From contig NZ_AP018365.1 in the NCBI RefSeq assembly GCF_016756395.1, forward strand, positions 7,196,001 through 7,260,000: a DNA stretch of 64,000 nt, given 5' to 3'. The position numbers were made by a program, and so were the translations under genes. Under the pieces are notes generated by a model that was not told the DNA's origin, ran no database searches, and saw only the letters and a list, made by a program, of their open reading frames with translations. Positions 20,901 to 52,296 of the stretch are shown in pieces (position 1 is the stretch's first letter; the number at the start of each line of letters is the position of its first letter). This stretch comes from Streptomyces sp. SN-593. Lineage in GTDB: Bacteria; Actinomycetota; Actinomycetes; Streptomycetales; Streptomycetaceae.

Positions 20901-23900
20901 CTGGAACGAGGTGCCGGACGCGTCCGGTGCGGCGGCCGGCGCGGAGCCCGGTGCGGCGCCCGCCCAGGACGGCGACGTGCTGCTGGAGGTACCCGCCGCG
21001 GCCGACGGTTCACCGGAGTCGGTGCACGCGGCCGTGGCGTGGACACTCGGGCAGTTGCAGGGCCTCAGCGGCGGCCGACTGGTCGTCCTGACCCGCGGCG
21101 CGGTCGCCGCCCTGCCCGGCGAGACCGTCACCGACCTGGCCGCGGCCGCCGTGTGGGGCCTGGTGCGGTCCGCGCAGAGCGAGGACCCGGGCCGGATCGT
21201 CCTGGTCGACGCCGACGAGGGCACGCGGGCCACCCGCGACCTGCTGGCGCGCGTGGCCGGCACCGGCGAGCCGCAGCTCGCGGTGCGTGAAGGCGCCCTG
21301 CTGGCACCCCAGTTGACGCGCACGACCGAGACCGGCGAGCCCGTCGCCCTGGACGGCACCGTCCTGATCACCGGCGGAACCGGCGGCCTCGGCAGCGCGG
21401 TCGCCCGGCACCTGGTCGCCGCGTACGGCGTGCGCAGCCTCCTGCTGCTCAGCCGCCGGGGCGGCACGGCCCCCGGCGCCGCCGAACTCGTCGAGGAGCT
21501 GACCGCCCAGGGCGCCGAGGTCACGGTGGTCGCGTGCGACGCCGCCGACCGGTCGGCCCTGGCCGAGGTGCTGGCGGGAGTGCCGCTCGCGGGAGTGGTG
21601 CACACCGCGGGCATCCTGGACGACGGCGTGATCTCCACGCTCACCCCGGAGCAGGTCCACCGCGTGCTGACCCCGAAGGTCGACGCCGCCTGGCACCTGC
21701 ACGACCTGACCCGCGACCGCGACCTCGCGATGTTCGTGGTGTTCTCCTCGCTCGCCGGACTCATCGGCAGCCCGGGACAGGGCAACTACGCCGCGGGCAA
21801 CGTCTACCTCGACTCCCTCGTGCAGCAGCGCCGCGCCGCCGGACTCGCCGGCATCTCCATGGCATGGGGACCGTGGGACCAGAGCCTGGGCCTCACCGGC
21901 GCGCTGTCCGGCACCGACATGCACCGCCTGGGCCGGCTCGGCATGCTCCCGATCTCGGAGGAGCAGGGGATGGCCCTGTTCGACCAGGCGCTCTCCGCCG
22001 GCCTGCCCCTGCTGGGACTGACCGAACTGAAGGCATCGGCCCTGCGGGCCACGACCGAGGTCCCGGCGCTGTTCCGGTCGCTCGCCGGCGGCCCGGCGCG
22101 CCGGACCCGGGCCCGCGCGGGAGCCGCGGCGCCGGCGGCCGGCCTTGCCGGCAGGCTGGCCGGTCTGACCCCCGAGCAGCGGCAGAGCCACCTGCTCGGC
22201 CTGGTCCGCGAGCACGCCGCCGCGGTGCTGGGGCACGGCTCCGGCAGCCGGATCGCCGCGGAGCAGCCCTTCCGCGAGGTGGGCTTCGACTCGCTGACCG
22301 CGGTCGAGCTGCGCAACCGGTTGCAGGCCGTGACGGAGCTGAGCCTGCCGTCGACGCTCGTCTTCGACTACCCGAACGCGGTGCGTCTCGCCGGGTACGT
22401 GGGCGAGCGCCTGGGCGGCGTCACCGCCGCTCCGGTCGACGCGCTGCCGGTGCTGCGGTCGGTCGACGACGATCCGCTGGTCATCGTGGGCATGTCCTGC
22501 CGCTTCCCCGGCGGCGCTTCGGACCCGGACCGGTTGTGGGACCTGCTGGAGCAGGGCCGGGACGGCATGGGCGCGTTCCCCGGCGACCGCGGCTGGGACA
22601 CCGGCCTGCTGACGGAGCTGGCCCACGCGGGCGGGTTCGTGGAGGGGGCGTTGGACTTCGATGCGGGGTTCTTCGCGATGTCGCCGCGTGAGGCGTTGGC
22701 GACGGATCCTCAGCAGCGGTTGTTGTTGGAGGGGTCGTGGGAGGCGTTGGAGCATGCGGGGATTGATCCGGTGTCGTTGGCGGGTTCGGCGACGGGGGTG
22801 TTCGTCGGTAGTTACCAGTCCGGTTATGCGGAGGTGGTGTCGGCGGCGTTGGTGGATGCGGATGCGGATGCGCAGTTGTTGACGGGTGGTGCGCAGAGTG
22901 TGTTGTCGGGGCGGGTGGCGTATGCGTTGGGGTTGGTGGGTCCGGCGGTGACGGTGGACACGGCGTGTTCGTCGTCTTTGGTGGCGTTGCATTTGGCGGG
23001 TCAGGCGTTGCGGGGTGGGGAGTGCTCGCTGGCGTTGGTGGCGGGGGTGACGGTGAATGCGTTGCCGCACACGTTTGTGGGGTTCTCGCAGCAGGGTGGG
23101 TTGTCGGCTGATGGTCGGTGCAAGGCGTTCGCGGAGGCGGCGGACGGGACGGGTTTCAGTGAGGGGATGGGGGTGTTGGTTGTCGAGCGGTTGTCTGATG
23201 CGGAGCGGAACGGGCATCGGGTGTTGGCGGTGGTGCGGTCGAGTGCGGTGAACCAGGACGGTGCGTCGAACGGGTTGACGGCGCCGAACGGTCCGTCGCA
23301 GCAGCGGGTGATCCGCCAGGCGCTGGCGGCTGCGGGGTTGTCGTCGGGGGATGTGGATGTGGTGGAGGGGCATGGCACGGGCACGACGCTGGGCGACCCG
23401 ATCGAGGCTCAGGCGGTGCTGGCGACCTACGGCCAGGATCGGTCGGAGGAGCGGCCGTTGTTGTTGGGGTCGTTGAAGTCGAACATCGGTCATACGCAGG
23501 CGGCTGCGGGTGTGGCGGGTGTGATCAAGATGGTGTTGGCGATGCGGCATGGGGTGGTGCCGCGGACGTTGCATGTGGATGAGCCGTCGTCGCATGTGGA
23601 CTGGGGCCAGGGTCGGGTGCGGTTGCTGACGGAGTCGGTGGCTTGGCCGGAGAGCGGTCGTCCGCGGCGGGCGGGTGTGTCGTCGTTCGGGATCTCGGGG
23701 ACGAACGCGCACGTGATCTTGGAGGCGGCGCCTGGGGTGGAGGCCGAGGTCGAGGTCGTGGAAGGGGATGGGGCCGAGTCCGGGTCCGAGTCCGGGTCGG
23801 GGTCGGTGTGGGTGGTGTCGGGTCGTTCGGAGGGGGCGTTGCGGGCGCAGGCGGAGCGGCTGTTGTCGGCGGTGTCGGAGGCGGAGTCGTGGGGCTCGGC

Positions 23901-26900
23901 GGCGGTGGGTGCGGCGTTGTTGTCGCGGTCGGTGTTCGACCATCGTGCGGTGGTGGTGGGTGCGGATCGGGCTGAACTCGTGGCAGGTTTGGGGGCGTTG
24001 GCGTCGGGGGAGCCGGGTGCTCTGGTGGCGCAGGGTGTGGCGCGGAGTGGTCGTCGGGTGGCGGTGTTGTTCGCGGGTCAGGGTGCGCAGCGGCTGGGGA
24101 TGGGCCGCCGGCTGCACGAGGAGTCGCCGGTGTTCGCGGCGGCCTTCGACGAGGTGGTGGCGGAGTTGGACCGGCACCTCGAGGCGCCGTTGCGGGAGGT
24201 GCTGTGGGGCGAGGACGCCGAGGCGTTGAACTCCACCGGTTGGGCGCAGCCGGCGTTGTTCGCGGTCGAGGTGGCGCTGTTCCGGCTGTTGGAGTCGTTC
24301 GGCGTCACACCGGATTACCTGTTGGGGCACTCCATCGGTGAGGTGGCGGCCGCGCATGTGGCCGGGGTGTTCGATCTGGTGGATGCGTGTCGGTTGGTGG
24401 GGGCGCGGGCGCGTTTGATGCAGGCGCTTCCGGTGGGTGGGGCGATGGTGGCGGTTGCCGCGCCGGAGGAGGAGGTGCTGCCGCATCTGTCGGACGGGGT
24501 GTCGGTGGCGGCGGTGAACGCGCCGGGTTCGGTGGTGGTCTCCGGTGAGGAGGGCGCGGTCTTGGAGGTCGGTGAGCACTTCAAGGCGCTGGGGGTGAAG
24601 ACGACCCGGCTGCGTGTCTCGCACGCCTTCCACTCGGCGTTGATGGAGCCGATGGTGGACGACTTCCTGGCGGCGATCGCGGATGTGTCGTTCTCCGAGC
24701 CGCGGATTGCGGTGGTGTCGAATCTGACGGGTGAGCCGGCGGATATGACGTCGCCGAAGTACTGGGCGCAGCAGGTGCGTTCGGGGGTGCGGTTCGCGGA
24801 CGGTGTGGCGTGGTTGACGGCGCAGGGTGTGGACGTGTTCGTGGATGCGGGTCCTGATGGTGTGGTGGCGGGTCTGGCGCAGGCCAACGCGTCGGATGCG
24901 GTGGCGGTGGCGTTGATGCGCAAGGACCGTGGTGATGTGCGGACGGTGTTCCACGCGGTGGGGCAGTTGTTCGTGGAGGGTGTGCCGGTCGCGTGGGAGA
25001 CGTTGTTCGCCGGTGCGGGGTCCCGTCGGGTGGATCTGCCGACGTATGCGTTCCAGCGCCGCCGTTACTGGCCGCAGGCGTCCCTCGCGGGCGGTGATGT
25101 GGCGGCTGCGGGTCTGGTGTCGGCGGAGCATCCGTTGCTGGGTGCGGTGGTGTCGGTGCCGGAGTCGGGGACGGTGGTGTTGACGTCGCGGTTGTCGTTG
25201 CGGGCGCAGCCGTGGTTGGGGGATCACGCGGTGCACGGGACGGTGGTCTTCCCGGGGGCGGGGTTCGTGGAGTTGGCGATCCGCGGTGCGGATGCGGTGG
25301 GTGCGGGTGGTCTGCGGGAGTTGGTCGTGGAGGCGCCGTTGGTGGTGCCTGCGGTCGGCAGTGTTCAGGTGCAGGTGGTGGTCGGAGATGGTGGGTCCTT
25401 GACGGTGTATGCGCGTGCCGCGGACGAGGAGCCGTGGACGCGGCATGCGACCGCGGTGCTCGGGGATGCCCTGCCCGCGGACGCGGACGCGGACGCGGTG
25501 GGTGCGGGTGCGGGTGGGTGGCAGTGGCCGCCGGCCGACGCCTCGTCCGTCGACGTCTCGGACTTCTACCCCTCCCTCGCGGACGAGGGGTTCGCCTACG
25601 GTCCGGCCTTCCAGTGGCTGCGGCAGGTGTGGGTCGGACCGGAGGAAGTGTTCGCCGAGGTGGCCGTGGCGGACGAAGCGGCCGACCAGGCACGGAAGTT
25701 CGGTGTGCACCCCGCTCTGCTGGACGCGGCGCTCCAGGCGAGTACCTTCGCGGGCCTCGACCCCGCGCCGGCCGGCCGGATGCCGTTCAGCTTCGCCGAC
25801 GTGACCCTGCACGCGGGCGGCGCGACGGCGACCCGGGTGCACATGGTGCGTACCGGCCCCGACAGCGTCAGCGTCGAACTGGCCGACGGCAACGGTGACC
25901 CGGTGCTGACGATCGGGACGCTGGTGCTCCAGCCGGTCACGGCGACCGGTCCGGTCGGCGGCGCGCAGGCGGGTGCGGTGCTGGCGGTCGACTGGTCGTC
26001 GGTGGTCGCCTTGGACGAGGCGGCCGGGCCCGGGGCGCCCCTTCGGGTGGTGGGCGCCCCGGAGGACCTCGTCGTGGAGGATCTGGTTCCGGGTGAGGTC
26101 GTGGTGTTGGAGGCGGTCGGTACGGCGGGTGAGGTGGTGGGTTCGGCTCATGGGTTGGCTGGTTGGGTGTTGGCGCAGGTGCAGGGGTGGCTTGGGGATG
26201 AGCGGTGTGCGGAGGGTCGGTTGGTGGTGGTGACGCGGGGTGCGGTGTCGGCGGTGCCGGGGGAGGTGTTGGCGGATGTGGCGGCGTCGGCGGTGTGGGG
26301 TCTGGTGCGTTCGGCGCAGGCGGAGAATCCGGGGCGGATCACCTTGCTGGACCTTGGTGCCGGTGAGGGGGTCGGGTCGGTCGACCGTGCTGTGGTGGTC
26401 GGGGCGGTGAATTCCGGTGAGCCGCAGCTCGTGGTCCGCGACGGTGTGGTGCGGGCCGCGCGCCTGGTCCGTGTCGCGGCTGCGGCCGACGGGGACGCGG
26501 GGTCGGTGGGCTTTGGTGCGGGCACGGTGCTGGTCACGGGTGGTACGGGTGGTCTGGGCCGTGAGGTGGCGCGTCACCTGGTGGCTGTGCACGGGGTGCG
26601 GAGTCTGCTGCTGCTGAGTCGTCGGGGTCTGGCGGCCGAGGGTGCACGGGAGTTGGTCGAGGAGTTGGGCGCGCTGGGCGCGGAGGTCGTGGTCGGGGCG
26701 TGTGACGTCGCGGATCGTGCGGCGCTGGCGGAGGTGCTCGCGGGTGTGCGGCTGACGGGTGTGGTGCACACGGCTGGTGTGGTGGATGACGGTCTGGTGT
26801 CGTCGTTGACCGTCGAGCGGTTGGATCGGGTGTTGGCGCCGAAGGTGGATGCGGCGTGGTATTTGCACGAGTTGACGGCGGGGATGGATCTGTCGGCGTT

Positions 26901-27819
26901 CGTGGTGTTCTCGTCGTTGGCCGGTGTGGTGGGTAGTCCGGGGCAGGGGAACTACGCGGCGGGCAATGTGTTCTTGGACGCGTTGATGCAGTATCGGCGG
27001 CTGGAGGGGTTGCCGGCGGTGTCGATGGCCTGGGGTCCGTGGGCCCAAGGTGCGGGTCTGACGGGTGAGTTGTCGGATGTCGACATGCGGCGGATCGCCG
27101 CGTCGGGAACGCCGCCGTTCACGGTGGAGCAGGGCCTGGCGGTGTTCGACGCGGCTCTGGGCAGTCCGGAGGCGGCCGTCGCCCTGACCCGGCTCGACCT
27201 CGCGGCACTGCGGACCCGCGACGAACTGCCCCCGCTCTGGGGCCTGCTCGCCGGCAAGCGCGGTCGGCCGGTGGCGAGCGACCGCCGCCAGGAGTCCGGC
27301 ACCCTCGCCGACCGCCTGTCGGCCCTGGCCCTTCCGGAGCGTACGGACCAGCTCCTCGTTCTGGTCCGCGACCACGTCGCGGCGGTGCTCGGCTTCGCCT
27401 CCCGCGAGCAGATCGACACCACCCAGGCGTTCCGGGAGCTGGGCTTCGACTCGCTCAGCGCCCTCGAACTGCGCAACCGGTTGCAGACGGCGACGGGACT
27501 CACCGTCTCGTCGACCCTGGTCTTCGACTACCCCAACCCGCAGCGTCTCGCCGCGCACCTCGCCGAGCAGTTCGGTACGGCGGGGGGAGCGGAGACCGGA
27601 GCGGCCGCGCTGCTGGCCCAACTGGACGCGCTCAGCAGCACGTTGGCCCGGGCGGACGTCGTCGACGAGGACCGCGAGGCCATCGCGCACCGGCTTCGCT
27701 CGATGCTCGACACGTGGCGTTCCCCCGAAGAGGAGAACGCCGACGAGGACTGGGAGACCCCCGACGAGGTCTTCCGCTTCATCGACGACGAACTCGGTAT
27801 TTCCGAAAGCGAAGTGTGA
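8938..27819 (+). CDS. Modular type I polyketide synthase: loading module and extension modules 1-3
   Basis: Giant 6293-residue PKS. Order: KSQ-AT-ACP loading; module 1 KS-AT-DH(degenerate)-KR-ACP; module 2 KS-AT-DH-KR-ACP; module 3 KS-AT-DH-KR-ACP; then a C-terminal docking region (about 6215-6293, with an acidic tail ending ELGISESEV). GTG at 8938 is set by AGGGG six bases upstream. KS nucleophiles are Cys1235, Cys2967 and Cys4677; Gln187 replaces it in the loading KS. ACP phosphopantetheine serines are Ser1005, 2737, 4452 and 6172. No ER or methyltransferase domains are present. The second PKS gene begins 76 bp downstream with a matching N-terminal docking helix. The product handed over should be a tetraketide; details are under the module entries. 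Confidence 0.97.
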   Translation: MTAEGHAESMDHEFSDSDVAVIGMACRLPQAPDPAGFWRLLRTGTSAVGEVPADRWPDRPGNDGHDDALRALVRRGAFIDAPDAFDAAFFGVSPRESAEMDPQQRLALELGWEALEDAGVVPETLRGLPVGVYVGAMASDHAHLTSLRSPQALNHHTMAGTHRAVIANRISYFAGLRGPSMTVDTGQSSSLVAVHMACEALRTGEARLALAGGVNLNLTEQTALLEARLGALSPDGRCFTFDERANGYVRGEGGGFVVLKPLRDALADGDDVYCVIRGSAVNNDGAGDSLLVPTVTGQREVLTRAYDRAGIAPGAVQYVELHGTGTKVGDPVEAEALGHALGTDPDREHPLLVGSVKTNVGHLEGAAGITGLLKVALMLKHRRIPASLNFRRLNPDIRADEWNLRVAAEPGPWPEPAGTLHAGVSSFGMGGTNCHVVLSSPVRAEAPPAPETAPGPAADAHPGPAELALVVSAKSPAALRAQAELLLDRMAADPAPDPADVAWSLVGSRSAFPHRAVVVGREAQELTTGLAALAAGEPAAGLVQGHARPDHRVAFVFPGQGAQWTGMATGLMADSPVFRAAIEECAQALRPYVDWSLTDVLDDRAALERVDVVQPALWAVMVSLARLWRWMGVEPAAVVGHSQGEIAAACVAGGLSLDDGARVVALRSQAIAQTLTGRGGMAVVALPAPEAADLIAPWDGRLSIATVNGPGSVVVSGESAAVGELAARCADTGIRVRPVSVDYASHSAAVEEIEDRLLADLAPLRPRAGTVPMYSSVTGAPVDTTELDARYWYRNLRQTVRFETATRALAADGISVLVEVSPHPVLTVPVQDTLDSLGEADGQDGAAGPDGRTGPGGPDAAAGRTAVVTGSLRRDQGGLDRFLTSVAQVHVHGVPVAWAALFEGSRPRRIKLPTYAFQRDRHSVIGLGQEPVRLLEADAGATPGLAPATGDQDDAFLGKLAPMSAKERDAHLLSVVRDHAAALLGHRGGADVDPTVPFRSAGFDSMTAVDLRNRLQSATGLPIPSSMVFDYPTPARLAAFLAGRLGGTRSADDTALPLPAAPVADDPLVIVGMSCRFPGGVAGPEQMWDLVIGERDAITGFPTDRDWDLEHLYGPDTAGRLAGGFVEGALDFDAGFFAMSPREALATDPQQRLLLEGSWEALEHAGIDPVSLAGSATGVFVGSYQSGYAEVVSAALVDADADAQLLTGGAQSVLSGRVAYALGLVGPAVTVDTACSSSLVALHLAGQALRGGECSLALVAGVTVNALPHTFVGFSQQGGLSADGRCKAFAEAADGTGFSEGMGVLVVERLSDAERNGHRVLAVVRSSAVNQDGASNGLTAPNGPSQQRVIRQALAAAGLSSGDVDVVEGHGTGTTLGDPIEAQAVLATYGQDRSEERPLLLGSLKSNIGHTQAAAGVAGVIKMVLAMRHGVVPRTLHVDEPSSHVDWGQGRVRLLTESVAWPESGRPRRAGVSSFGISGTNAHVILEAAPAVESEVEVEVAGGAGAEHASETVWVVSGRSEGALRAQAERLLSVAEGLDPVDVGGALLSRSVFEHRAVVVGSGREELTAGLRALAAGEAAGNAVEGVARSGRRVAVLFAGQGAQRLGMGRRLHEESSVFAAAFDEVVAELDRHLDVPLREVVWGEDAEALNSTGWAQPALFAVEVALFRLLESFGVTPDYLLGHSIGEVAAAYVAGVFDLVDACRLVGARARLMQALPVGGAMVAVAAPEEEVLPHLSDGVSVAAVNAPGSVVVSGEESAVLAVGEHFKALGVKTTRLRVSHAFHSALMEPMVDDFLAAIADVSFSEPRIAVVSNLTGEPADMTSPKYWAQQVRSGVRFADGVAWLTAQGVDVFVDAGPDGVVAGLAQANASDAVAVALMRKDRGDVRTVFHAVGQLFVEGVPVGWETLFAGAGPRRVDLPTYAFQRRRYWPQASLAGGDVIAAGLASAEHPLLSAVVSVPGSGAVVLTSRLSARTQPWLAGHAVQGTVVFPGAGLVELAIRGADAVGAGGLRELEVEAPLVVPETASVQVQVVVADGRLEIYSRATDDDPWTRHATAVLGDALAAGAADWPWPPAADSRVDLPDLSEATDGDGLADGPALQGLRQVWQADGEVFAEVAVAENEADRARKFGVHPDLLEAALRASAFAEPDPVPAGRVWTGFADVTLHAEGATAARARVVRTGPDRVSVELFDGNGEPVLSIGSVTLGAAPASGPLAASRNGTALALDWPALPAAETGADSAEGAGVPDGVDAPGGPAFAFVQAPTADPSWLPEPAYPHLDGVLADGNPPRYVVLAVSGGAPDDMVRAVHATTRWALEQLQSWLAEERFADTTLVALTRGAVSAGHDEPVPDLGAAAVWGLLRTAQREHPGRVVLVDTEPGIDLDVRRLALALRGGEPQLALRGEEIRAARLVRVTAQDAPEARPEPEGTVLVTGGTGGLGREVARHLVAVHGVRSLLLLSRRGLAAEGARELVEELGALGAEVVVGACDVADRAALAEVLAGVRLTGVVHTAGVVDDGLVSSLTAERLDRVLVPKVDAAWHLHELTAGADLAFFAVFSSLSGILGNPGQANYAAGNVFLDALMQARRHAGLPGVSMAWGAWTQDVGLTAALTEADMRRLARSGMRPLSVPEGLALFDRALASDRALLGLASLDLAALRARDDLPVFRSLAGGRARRRAGEQQLAGGLAERMARLTEPEREDFLLTLIRDHAAAVLGHASGQHLNVTTAFREMGFDSLMGVELRNRVKRGTGLPVADSMVYDYPTPLRLAQYLASLMGGVEVRAGGATPARALADDDRLAIVGMACRFPGGVTNPDELWKLIAEGGDAIAGFPDDRGWDVEQLYDAEGTRSGSSVTRSGGFVEADGFDSAFFGISPREALAMDPQQRLLLESSWEALEDAGIDPQSLAGSSTAVVFGISQSHYGELVRPLEETQGHLLTGGAFSVASGRVAYTLGLEGPAVTVDTACSSSLVALHLAGQALRAGECSMALAGGVTVMATPGTFVEFSRQGGLSADGRCRAFADGADGTGWSEGVGVLVVERLSDAERNGHRVLAVVRASAVNQDGASNGLTAPNGPSQQRVIRQALAAAGLNSGDVDAVEAHGTGTRLGDPIEAQALLSTYGQDRPEERPLWLGSLKSNIGHTQAAAGVAGVIKMVLAMRHGVLPQTLHVDEPSSRVDWDQGRVRLLTESVAWPESGRPRRAGVSSFGMSGTNAHVILEAPATPEPPAGAAVPAGIEPGTAADADPQQGAVSPAVGWVLSARSEDGLRGQAGRLLAAVESSGSAGSVEPVDVGAALLSRSLFDHRAVVVGADREQLVSGVRALAAGEPAGNLVGGAAGGGQERRVVFVFPGQGAQWVGMAEGLLNSSSVFRESMELCGEALRPFVEWDLLGVLGEGDEVVLGRVDVVQPVLWAVMVSLAAVWRSWGVVPAAVVGHSQGEIAAACVAGGLSLGDGARVVALRSRAIAGALAGRGGMVAVSLPVEGVRGLLSGGLSVAVVNSPGGVVVAGPVEELDALLVVCEERGVRARRVPVDYASHSVFVELIEDRVLADLAGLAPVSGSVPMYSSVSGERVDTAGLDGGYWYRNLRQTVEFERATRALAADGFSVFVEVSPHPVLTVAVQDTLGEGVVAAGTLRRHEGGLDRFLLSAAELFVHGVPVTWNGLFADRKPRPVSLPTYAFQHQRYWPQPSLVAGDVAAAGLVSAEHPLLGAVVSVPGSDTVVLTSRLSLRAQPWLGDHAVHGTVIFPGTGFVELAIRGADAAGAGRLRELIVEAPLAVPAGGSVQVQVVADAEDHTVAVYARADEDEPWTRHAIGAVDDETAGVDTADLAGEWPPAGSTPVDLEDFYQRSADSGFGYGPVFQGLTRAWRLDGRIYAEAALPDDQAAAATAFGIHPALLDAALHPNTFADLEPTELGRLPFTFDDVTLHATGARAVRIRMARTGPDSVTAVLADETGAPVLSIGSLVMRPVPEQVLGGARAPETMLALVWNEVPDASGAAAGAEPGAAPAQDGDVLLEVPAAADGSPESVHAAVAWTLGQLQGLSGGRLVVLTRGAVAALPGETVTDLAAAAVWGLVRSAQSEDPGRIVLVDADEGTRATRDLLARVAGTGEPQLAVREGALLAPQLTRTTETGEPVALDGTVLITGGTGGLGSAVARHLVAAYGVRSLLLLSRRGGTAPGAAELVEELTAQGAEVTVVACDAADRSALAEVLAGVPLAGVVHTAGILDDGVISTLTPEQVHRVLTPKVDAAWHLHDLTRDRDLAMFVVFSSLAGLIGSPGQGNYAAGNVYLDSLVQQRRAAGLAGISMAWGPWDQSLGLTGALSGTDMHRLGRLGMLPISEEQGMALFDQALSAGLPLLGLTELKASALRATTEVPALFRSLAGGPARRTRARAGAAAPAAGLAGRLAGLTPEQRQSHLLGLVREHAAAVLGHGSGSRIAAEQPFREVGFDSLTAVELRNRLQAVTELSLPSTLVFDYPNAVRLAGYVGERLGGVTAAPVDALPVLRSVDDDPLVIVGMSCRFPGGASDPDRLWDLLEQGRDGMGAFPGDRGWDTGLLTELAHAGGFVEGALDFDAGFFAMSPREALATDPQQRLLLEGSWEALEHAGIDPVSLAGSATGVFVGSYQSGYAEVVSAALVDADADAQLLTGGAQSVLSGRVAYALGLVGPAVTVDTACSSSLVALHLAGQALRGGECSLALVAGVTVNALPHTFVGFSQQGGLSADGRCKAFAEAADGTGFSEGMGVLVVERLSDAERNGHRVLAVVRSSAVNQDGASNGLTAPNGPSQQRVIRQALAAAGLSSGDVDVVEGHGTGTTLGDPIEAQAVLATYGQDRSEERPLLLGSLKSNIGHTQAAAGVAGVIKMVLAMRHGVVPRTLHVDEPSSHVDWGQGRVRLLTESVAWPESGRPRRAGVSSFGISGTNAHVILEAAPGVEAEVEVVEGDGAESGSESGSGSVWVVSGRSEGALRAQAERLLSAVSEAESWGSAAVGAALLSRSVFDHRAVVVGADRAELVAGLGALASGEPGALVAQGVARSGRRVAVLFAGQGAQRLGMGRRLHEESPVFAAAFDEVVAELDRHLEAPLREVLWGEDAEALNSTGWAQPALFAVEVALFRLLESFGVTPDYLLGHSIGEVAAAHVAGVFDLVDACRLVGARARLMQALPVGGAMVAVAAPEEEVLPHLSDGVSVAAVNAPGSVVVSGEEGAVLEVGEHFKALGVKTTRLRVSHAFHSALMEPMVDDFLAAIADVSFSEPRIAVVSNLTGEPADMTSPKYWAQQVRSGVRFADGVAWLTAQGVDVFVDAGPDGVVAGLAQANASDAVAVALMRKDRGDVRTVFHAVGQLFVEGVPVAWETLFAGAGSRRVDLPTYAFQRRRYWPQASLAGGDVAAAGLVSAEHPLLGAVVSVPESGTVVLTSRLSLRAQPWLGDHAVHGTVVFPGAGFVELAIRGADAVGAGGLRELVVEAPLVVPAVGSVQVQVVVGDGGSLTVYARAADEEPWTRHATAVLGDALPADADADAVGAGAGGWQWPPADASSVDVSDFYPSLADEGFAYGPAFQWLRQVWVGPEEVFAEVAVADEAADQARKFGVHPALLDAALQASTFAGLDPAPAGRMPFSFADVTLHAGGATATRVHMVRTGPDSVSVELADGNGDPVLTIGTLVLQPVTATGPVGGAQAGAVLAVDWSSVVALDEAAGPGAPLRVVGAPEDLVVEDLVPGEVVVLEAVGTAGEVVGSAHGLAGWVLAQVQGWLGDERCAEGRLVVVTRGAVSAVPGEVLADVAASAVWGLVRSAQAENPGRITLLDLGAGEGVGSVDRAVVVGAVNSGEPQLVVRDGVVRAARLVRVAAAADGDAGSVGFGAGTVLVTGGTGGLGREVARHLVAVHGVRSLLLLSRRGLAAEGARELVEELGALGAEVVVGACDVADRAALAEVLAGVRLTGVVHTAGVVDDGLVSSLTVERLDRVLAPKVDAAWYLHELTAGMDLSAFVVFSSLAGVVGSPGQGNYAAGNVFLDALMQYRRLEGLPAVSMAWGPWAQGAGLTGELSDVDMRRIAASGTPPFTVEQGLAVFDAALGSPEAAVALTRLDLAALRTRDELPPLWGLLAGKRGRPVASDRRQESGTLADRLSALALPERTDQLLVLVRDHVAAVLGFASREQIDTTQAFRELGFDSLSALELRNRLQTATGLTVSSTLVFDYPNPQRLAAHLAEQFGTAGGAETGAAALLAQLDALSSTLARADVVDEDREAIAHRLRSMLDTWRSPEEENADEDWETPDEVFRFIDDELGISESEV
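8989..12072 (+). other. Loading module KSQ-AT(methylmalonyl)-ACP
   Basis: The KS has VDTGQSSS with Gln187 where extending KSs have Cys; KSQ domains decarboxylate the extender on the ACP. The AT (from about residue 553) has GHSQGE (Ser642) and YASH (743-746), the methylmalonyl-CoA signature, so decarboxylation should give a propionyl starter. ACP serine is Ser1005 in GFDSM. Codon use is CTG/CTC-rich throughout, unlike module 1. Confidence 0.93.
12306..13400 (+). repeat. KS repeat R1, copy in module 1
   Basis: About 1.1 kb of KS coding DNA, near-identical to 22632-23726 in module 3, including the shared unusual VEGHGTGTT (VEAHGTGT elsewhere). The repeat starts abruptly at a codon-style switch from CTG/GGC-rich to TTG/GTG-rich sequence. 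Confidence 0.85.
13470..14755 (+). repeat. Malonyl-AT repeat R2, copy in module 1
   Basis: Near-identical at DNA level to 24034-25090 (module 3, slightly shorter on the left) and 44330-45450 (module 7). Encodes the malonyl AT and part of the KS-AT linker. Module 5 carries a partly recoded relative. Confidence 0.8.
17320..22422 (+). other. Module 2: KS-AT(methylmalonyl)-DH-KR(B)-ACP
   Basis: KS Cys2967; AT GHSQGE (Ser3436) and YASH (3534-3537), methylmalonyl type; DH intact with His3738 in [18 protein letters not shown] and Asp3899 in [11 protein letters not shown] with LDD and Tyr4284; ACP Ser4452. Expected output: a trisubstituted alkene carrying a methyl (C12=C13). Confidence 0.92.
18966..19898 (+). 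repeat. Methylmalonyl-AT repeat R3, copy in module 2
   Basis: About 930 bp encoding the AT core from [11 protein letters not shown] to the post-AT linker, near-identical to 29612-30546 (module 4) and 40047-40980 (module 6). Strong TTG/GTG codon bias, unlike the loading-module AT of the same specificity. Confidence 0.85.
22632..23726 (+). repeat. KS repeat R1, copy in module 3
   Basis: Partner of 12306-13400; the left junction falls at the same base context (CGGGTTCGTGGAGGGGGCG) in both modules, which marks the conversion endpoint. Confidence 0.85.
24034..25090 (+). repeat. Malonyl-AT repeat R2, copy in module 3
   Basis: Shares long identical runs with the module 1 and module 7 copies; its upstream KS-AT linker differs, so the left breakpoint lies near the start of the AT core. 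Confidence 0.8.
26085..27185 (+). repeat. KR-region repeat R4, copy in module 3
   Basis: Structural KR half plus the catalytic KR. Identical over long runs to 36885-37990 (module 5) and 46612-47715 (module 7), but its N-terminal KR segment (SLLLLSRRG) instead matches module 1 at about 16230-16500, so the block is itself a mosaic. Confidence 0.8.
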
Positions 27820-27895
27820 GCGTGACCGGCGTCGACGATCGCGTCCGTAGCGCCTTATTTGACTCGATCACGGATTCAGAGACAGCGGAGCCAAA

Positions 27896-48988
<21,093 letters not shown>

Positions 48989-49021
48989 CGATCGCTCCGT
49001 CGCGGACGGCACCCAGCCCTC

Positions 49022-49047
49022 CCGCGGGAGCCGCCCGGCTCCCGCGG
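49022..49047 (+). terminator. Hairpin after the second PKS gene
   Basis: Perfect 11-bp stem CCGCGGGAGCC / GGCTCCCGCGG with a four-base loop, 34 bp after the PKS stop. No T-tract follows, which is common for actinomycete terminators. The remaining noncoding sequence to 49375 shows no gene. Confidence 0.65.
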
Positions 49048-49375
49048 AAGGCGCCCGCGCCCCCCTCCGCAGCCGGCCGCCCACGCGGCCGCGGGCGGCA
49101 CACCGCCCGGCCCCGTACACCTGCGGCAGCCCTCGTGCGCCGTGTGCGACGCCGCACCTCAGGGGGAGAACCGCCCGCCGTGGCATATGCCGGGTGAACC
49201 GCCTTCTTCCCCGTCTTGCGCGGATCTTGACCCGTCTTTGAGCTGGGCTGGGCAGGCTCTCCATCAGCACCAGGAATGCACACGCACCTCACACGCACCG
49301 AATGGCGACCGGACGCCGGCCGGAGCAGAACCCTTGCGAGACGCCGCAACGACCAACAGAGGGGTTCCCAGGAAC

Positions 49376-52147
49376 ATGCTGGAGCGCGACCAATGCCTCG
49401 ACCAGCTCACAGAACTGCTCGACACATGCGCCGAGGGGAACGGCGCGACGGGTGTCATCAGCGGTGCGGTCGGGTTCGGCAAGACCACGCTGCTGGAGGC
49501 CGTGGTGTCCAGAGCCGCGGCACGCGGGTACATGGTGCTCGGTGCGGTCGGCTCCAAGGTGGAGAGCGCGATCCCGTACGCGGTGGTGGAGCAGCTCTTC
49601 CAGAGCGCTGAACTCGCCGGCGCCGAGACCGACCTGCACGTCCCGTTACAACGGGCCAAGGAGGAGTGGTCCCACCTCGGCATGGAGGCGGGAGCGGCCC
49701 AGGCCATGCAGGCGTACCACGCGCTGCTGGTCGAACTCAGCGCGCACCAGCCGGTCGTGCTGTGCGTCGACGACATCCAGCACGTCGACTCCGAGTCGCT
49801 GGCCTGCCTGCTCTACCTGATCCGGCGCTGCCGCCGGAACCCGGTCACCATCCTCCTCACGCTCGGCCCGTCCGGGGCCGCGCCCTGCGAGGGGGTGCTC
49901 GCCGAACTGGCGTGCCGGCCCGGTGTCGCGCACGTGCGGCTGGGCGCCTTCGACGAGGTGGGCATGGCCCGGCTGATAGCGGACCGGTTCGGACCGGCGG
50001 CCGCGGAGCAGTACGCACCCGGGTTCTACGCGATGAGCGGCGGCAACCCGCTGCTGGCGCAGGCCCTGGTCAGCGACCACACCGCCCGGCCCGCGCACCC
50101 CGAGACCGGCTACCACCCGGTCGCCGCCGACCTGTTCCGCGAGGCGTCGGTGGCCTGCACCCGCCGCAGCGGCCTGAACGGGCTGCGGGTGGCCCGGGGG
50201 CTGGCGATCACCAACGGCGCCGGCTCGTCCACGCTGCTCGCCCGGCTGGTCGGGCTGGAGAAGCGCGACGTGGACGCGGCGATGAAGATCCTCACCGAGT
50301 CCCGGCTGATCGAGGGGCTCCGCTTCCGCCACCCGGCGATCCGCTCGGCCGTGCTGGACAACATGTCGGCCGTGGACCGCACCCGGCTGCACCACCGGGT
50401 CGCCGGGCTGCTGCGCAACGACGGCGCGCCCGTCATCGTGGTCGCGCAGCACCTGATCGCCGCGGGCGCCGTGGAGGACGACTGGGCGCCGCAGTTCCTG
50501 ATGGACGCGGCCAAGCAGGCGTTGCGCGAGGACCGGGTCTCCCTCGCGGAGCAGTGCCTGCAACTGGCCGACAACTGCTGCCAGGACCAGGGCCGCAGCC
50601 ATGCCATCAAGGCGAACCTGGCGCGCATCAAGTGGCGGGACCAGCCCGAGGCGGCCGCGCGCATCATGCTGTCCCTGGTCGCCCCGGCCAGGGCCGGGGA
50701 CCTGCCGGGGTCCCTGCGCCTGAAGGTCGCCCACCGGCTGCTGGTGCAGGGCCGGGTCACCGACGCGGTCGAACTGATGGGGCCGCTGTTCGCCGGAGGC
50801 GCCGACGGGACACCGGCGGAGCGGCTCACGCTGGAGCTGGACGTGACCCGGCTGTGGCTGGCCTTCACCTACCCCGGGGTCCACCAGCAACTCGTGGGCG
50901 ACCTCCCGCCGGAGCAGCAGCGGCAGGTGCCCTCGCACCAGATCGGGCGGCCCCGGCTGTCGGCCATCCACACGCTCTGGGCGGTCCTCAAGCGCGGCCC
51001 CGACGACGTGCTGGTGGCCGAGGCGGAGCGGGTGCTCCAGCACCTGCTGGCCGAGGACGACACCATCAGCTCGTTGAACTCCGCGATCGCGGCGCTGGTC
51101 TACGCCGACCGGCTGGAGTCGGCGGCCGCCTGGTGCGGCCGGCTCCAGACGGCCGCCACCGAGCGCCACGCCCCCACCTGGCACGCCCTGTTCACCTCGA
51201 CACGGGCGATGATCGCGCTGCGCCGGGGCTCGCTGCGCAGTGCCGCGGAGTCCGCGGAGGCCGCGCTGCGCAGTATGTCGGTGGAGGCATGGGGCGTCGA
51301 GATCGGCATGCCGCTGGCCACCGCGATCGAGGCCCGGACGGCGATGGGGGACCACGCGGCCAGCGCCGAACTGGTCAACAGCCCGGTCCCGCCGGGCCTG
51401 TTCCAGACCCGGTTCGGGCTGCACTACCTCTACGCCCGTGGCCGCCACTACCTGGCCACCGGCTACTACGACGCGGCCCTCGCGGACTTCATCCAGTGCG
51501 GCGAGAAGGCGCAGGAGTGGGACCTCGACTCTCCGGCGCTGGCGCCCTGGCGGACCGGGGCGGTGGAGGTGTGGCTCCAGCGCGGGCAGCGCGAGCGCGC
51601 CGGCCGGCTGGCCGACGAGCACCTCGCGCTGGTCAAGCGGGGGCAGCGCCGCACCCTGGGGGTCGCGCTGCGGGTGCAGGCCATGACGCGGCCCTCGTCG
51701 CAGCAGGCCCACCTGCTGGGCACGGCGGTGGACATGCTCCAGACCGCCGGGGACCGCTACGAGCTGGCGCTGACGCTGGTCGAGCTGTGCCGGACGCACC
51801 AGCGGCAGGGCGCGGCCGCGCAGGCACGGCTGCTGGTCCGCCAGGCGTGGCGGATGGCCAGCGAGTGCGGCGCCGAGGGGCTGTGCTCGTCGCTGATGCC
51901 CAAGCCGGTCGCCGGTGTCCCGGTGGAGCAGCCGCGCAGCCTGCCGCCGTCCGACGACGTGGTGGCGGGGGTGCTCTCCGAGGCCGAGCTGCGGGTGTGT
52001 TCGCTCGCGGCCCGCGGCCACACCAACCGGGAGATCTCCGACAAGCTCTTCGTGACGGTCAGCACCGTCGAGCAGCACCTGACCCGGGCCTACCGGAAGC
52101 TCAACATACGGCACCGCCGCGAGCTGCCGGCCAGCCTCGCGTCCTGA
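49376..52147 (+). CDS. LAL-family LuxR transcriptional regulator (large ATP-binding)
   Basis: A 923-residue regulator of the LAL group common in polyketide clusters. Walker A is GAVGFGKTT at 30-38; Walker B lies in VVLCVDDIQHVD (about 125-136); a C-terminal LuxR helix-turn-helix (ELRVCSLAARGHTNREISDKL, with STVEQHL) occupies roughly the last 60 residues. ATG 49376 places the ATPase at the very N-terminus as in the family; the longer frame adds a low-complexity proline-rich tail. AGAGGGG lies upstream. The gene follows the PKS operon in the same direction and has its own stretch of upstream DNA. Codon 91 is TTA. Likely the pathway-specific activator of the PKS and tailoring genes. Confidence 0.93.
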   Translation: MLERDQCLDQLTELLDTCAEGNGATGVISGAVGFGKTTLLEAVVSRAAARGYMVLGAVGSKVESAIPYAVVEQLFQSAELAGAETDLHVPLQRAKEEWSHLGMEAGAAQAMQAYHALLVELSAHQPVVLCVDDIQHVDSESLACLLYLIRRCRRNPVTILLTLGPSGAAPCEGVLAELACRPGVAHVRLGAFDEVGMARLIADRFGPAAAEQYAPGFYAMSGGNPLLAQALVSDHTARPAHPETGYHPVAADLFREASVACTRRSGLNGLRVARGLAITNGAGSSTLLARLVGLEKRDVDAAMKILTESRLIEGLRFRHPAIRSAVLDNMSAVDRTRLHHRVAGLLRNDGAPVIVVAQHLIAAGAVEDDWAPQFLMDAAKQALREDRVSLAEQCLQLADNCCQDQGRSHAIKANLARIKWRDQPEAAARIMLSLVAPARAGDLPGSLRLKVAHRLLVQGRVTDAVELMGPLFAGGADGTPAERLTLELDVTRLWLAFTYPGVHQQLVGDLPPEQQRQVPSHQIGRPRLSAIHTLWAVLKRGPDDVLVAEAERVLQHLLAEDDTISSLNSAIAALVYADRLESAAAWCGRLQTAATERHAPTWHALFTSTRAMIALRRGSLRSAAESAEAALRSMSVEAWGVEIGMPLATAIEARTAMGDHAASAELVNSPVPPGLFQTRFGLHYLYARGRHYLATGYYDAALADFIQCGEKAQEWDLDSPALAPWRTGAVEVWLQRGQRERAGRLADEHLALVKRGQRRTLGVALRVQAMTRPSSQQAHLLGTAVDMLQTAGDRYELALTLVELCRTHQRQGAAAQARLLVRQAWRMASECGAEGLCSSLMPKPVAGVPVEQPRSLPPSDDVVAGVLSEAELRVCSLAARGHTNREISDKLFVTVSTVEQHLTRAYRKLNIRHRRELPASLAS
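49646..49648 (+). promoter_or_regulatory. TTA leucine codon (bldA-type control point)
   Basis: In-frame TTA at residue 91 of the LAL regulator (context HVPLQRAK). TTA is decoded by the bldA tRNA in Streptomyces and delays translation until development. It is the only in-frame TTA I noticed among the genes in the window. Confidence 0.85.
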
Positions 52148-52160
52148 CGCCCGCCGTTCC

Positions 52161-52203
52161 GGCCGCCGCCCCGCCCCGCCCCTGCCCGGGCGGGGCGGCG
52201 GCC
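52161..52203. terminator. Bidirectional hairpin between convergent genes
   Basis: Perfect 16-bp stem GGCCGCCGCCCCGCCC / GGGCGGGGCGGCGGCC around an 11-base loop. It lies between the LAL regulator (plus) and the solute-binding-like gene (minus), so it can end both transcripts and marks the edge of the PKS cluster. Confidence 0.75.
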
Positions 52204-52208
52204 CTTCC

Positions 52209-52262
52209 GTGTCCGGTGCCGGGGCCGTGTCCGGTGCCGGCACCGTGTCCGGTGTCCGCGCC
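52209..52262. repeat. Three 18-bp tandem repeats
   Basis: Three direct copies of an 18-bp unit beginning GTGTCCGGTG; the third copy diverges at its 3' end. Noncoding, immediately after the hairpin. Confidence 0.8.
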
Positions 52263-52296
52263 AGCGCCGGCAGCCGATCCCGTGCCGGCTCGGGCG

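Larger units (their letters stand above)
22465..27570 (+). other. Module 3: KS-AT(malonyl)-DH-KR(B)-ACP
   Basis: KS Cys4677; AT GHSIGE (Ser5132) and HAFH (5229-5232), malonyl; DH intact with His5430, YGPAFQWL and Asp5596; KR with VDD and Tyr6006; ACP Ser6172. KS and AT DNA are nearly identical to module 1. Expected output: C10=C11 alkene. Confidence 0.92.

Noticed and set aside
49142-49375. N-terminal extension of the LAL regulator
   Set aside because: Low-complexity and proline-rich; family members start near the Walker A domain, and ATG 49376 fits.
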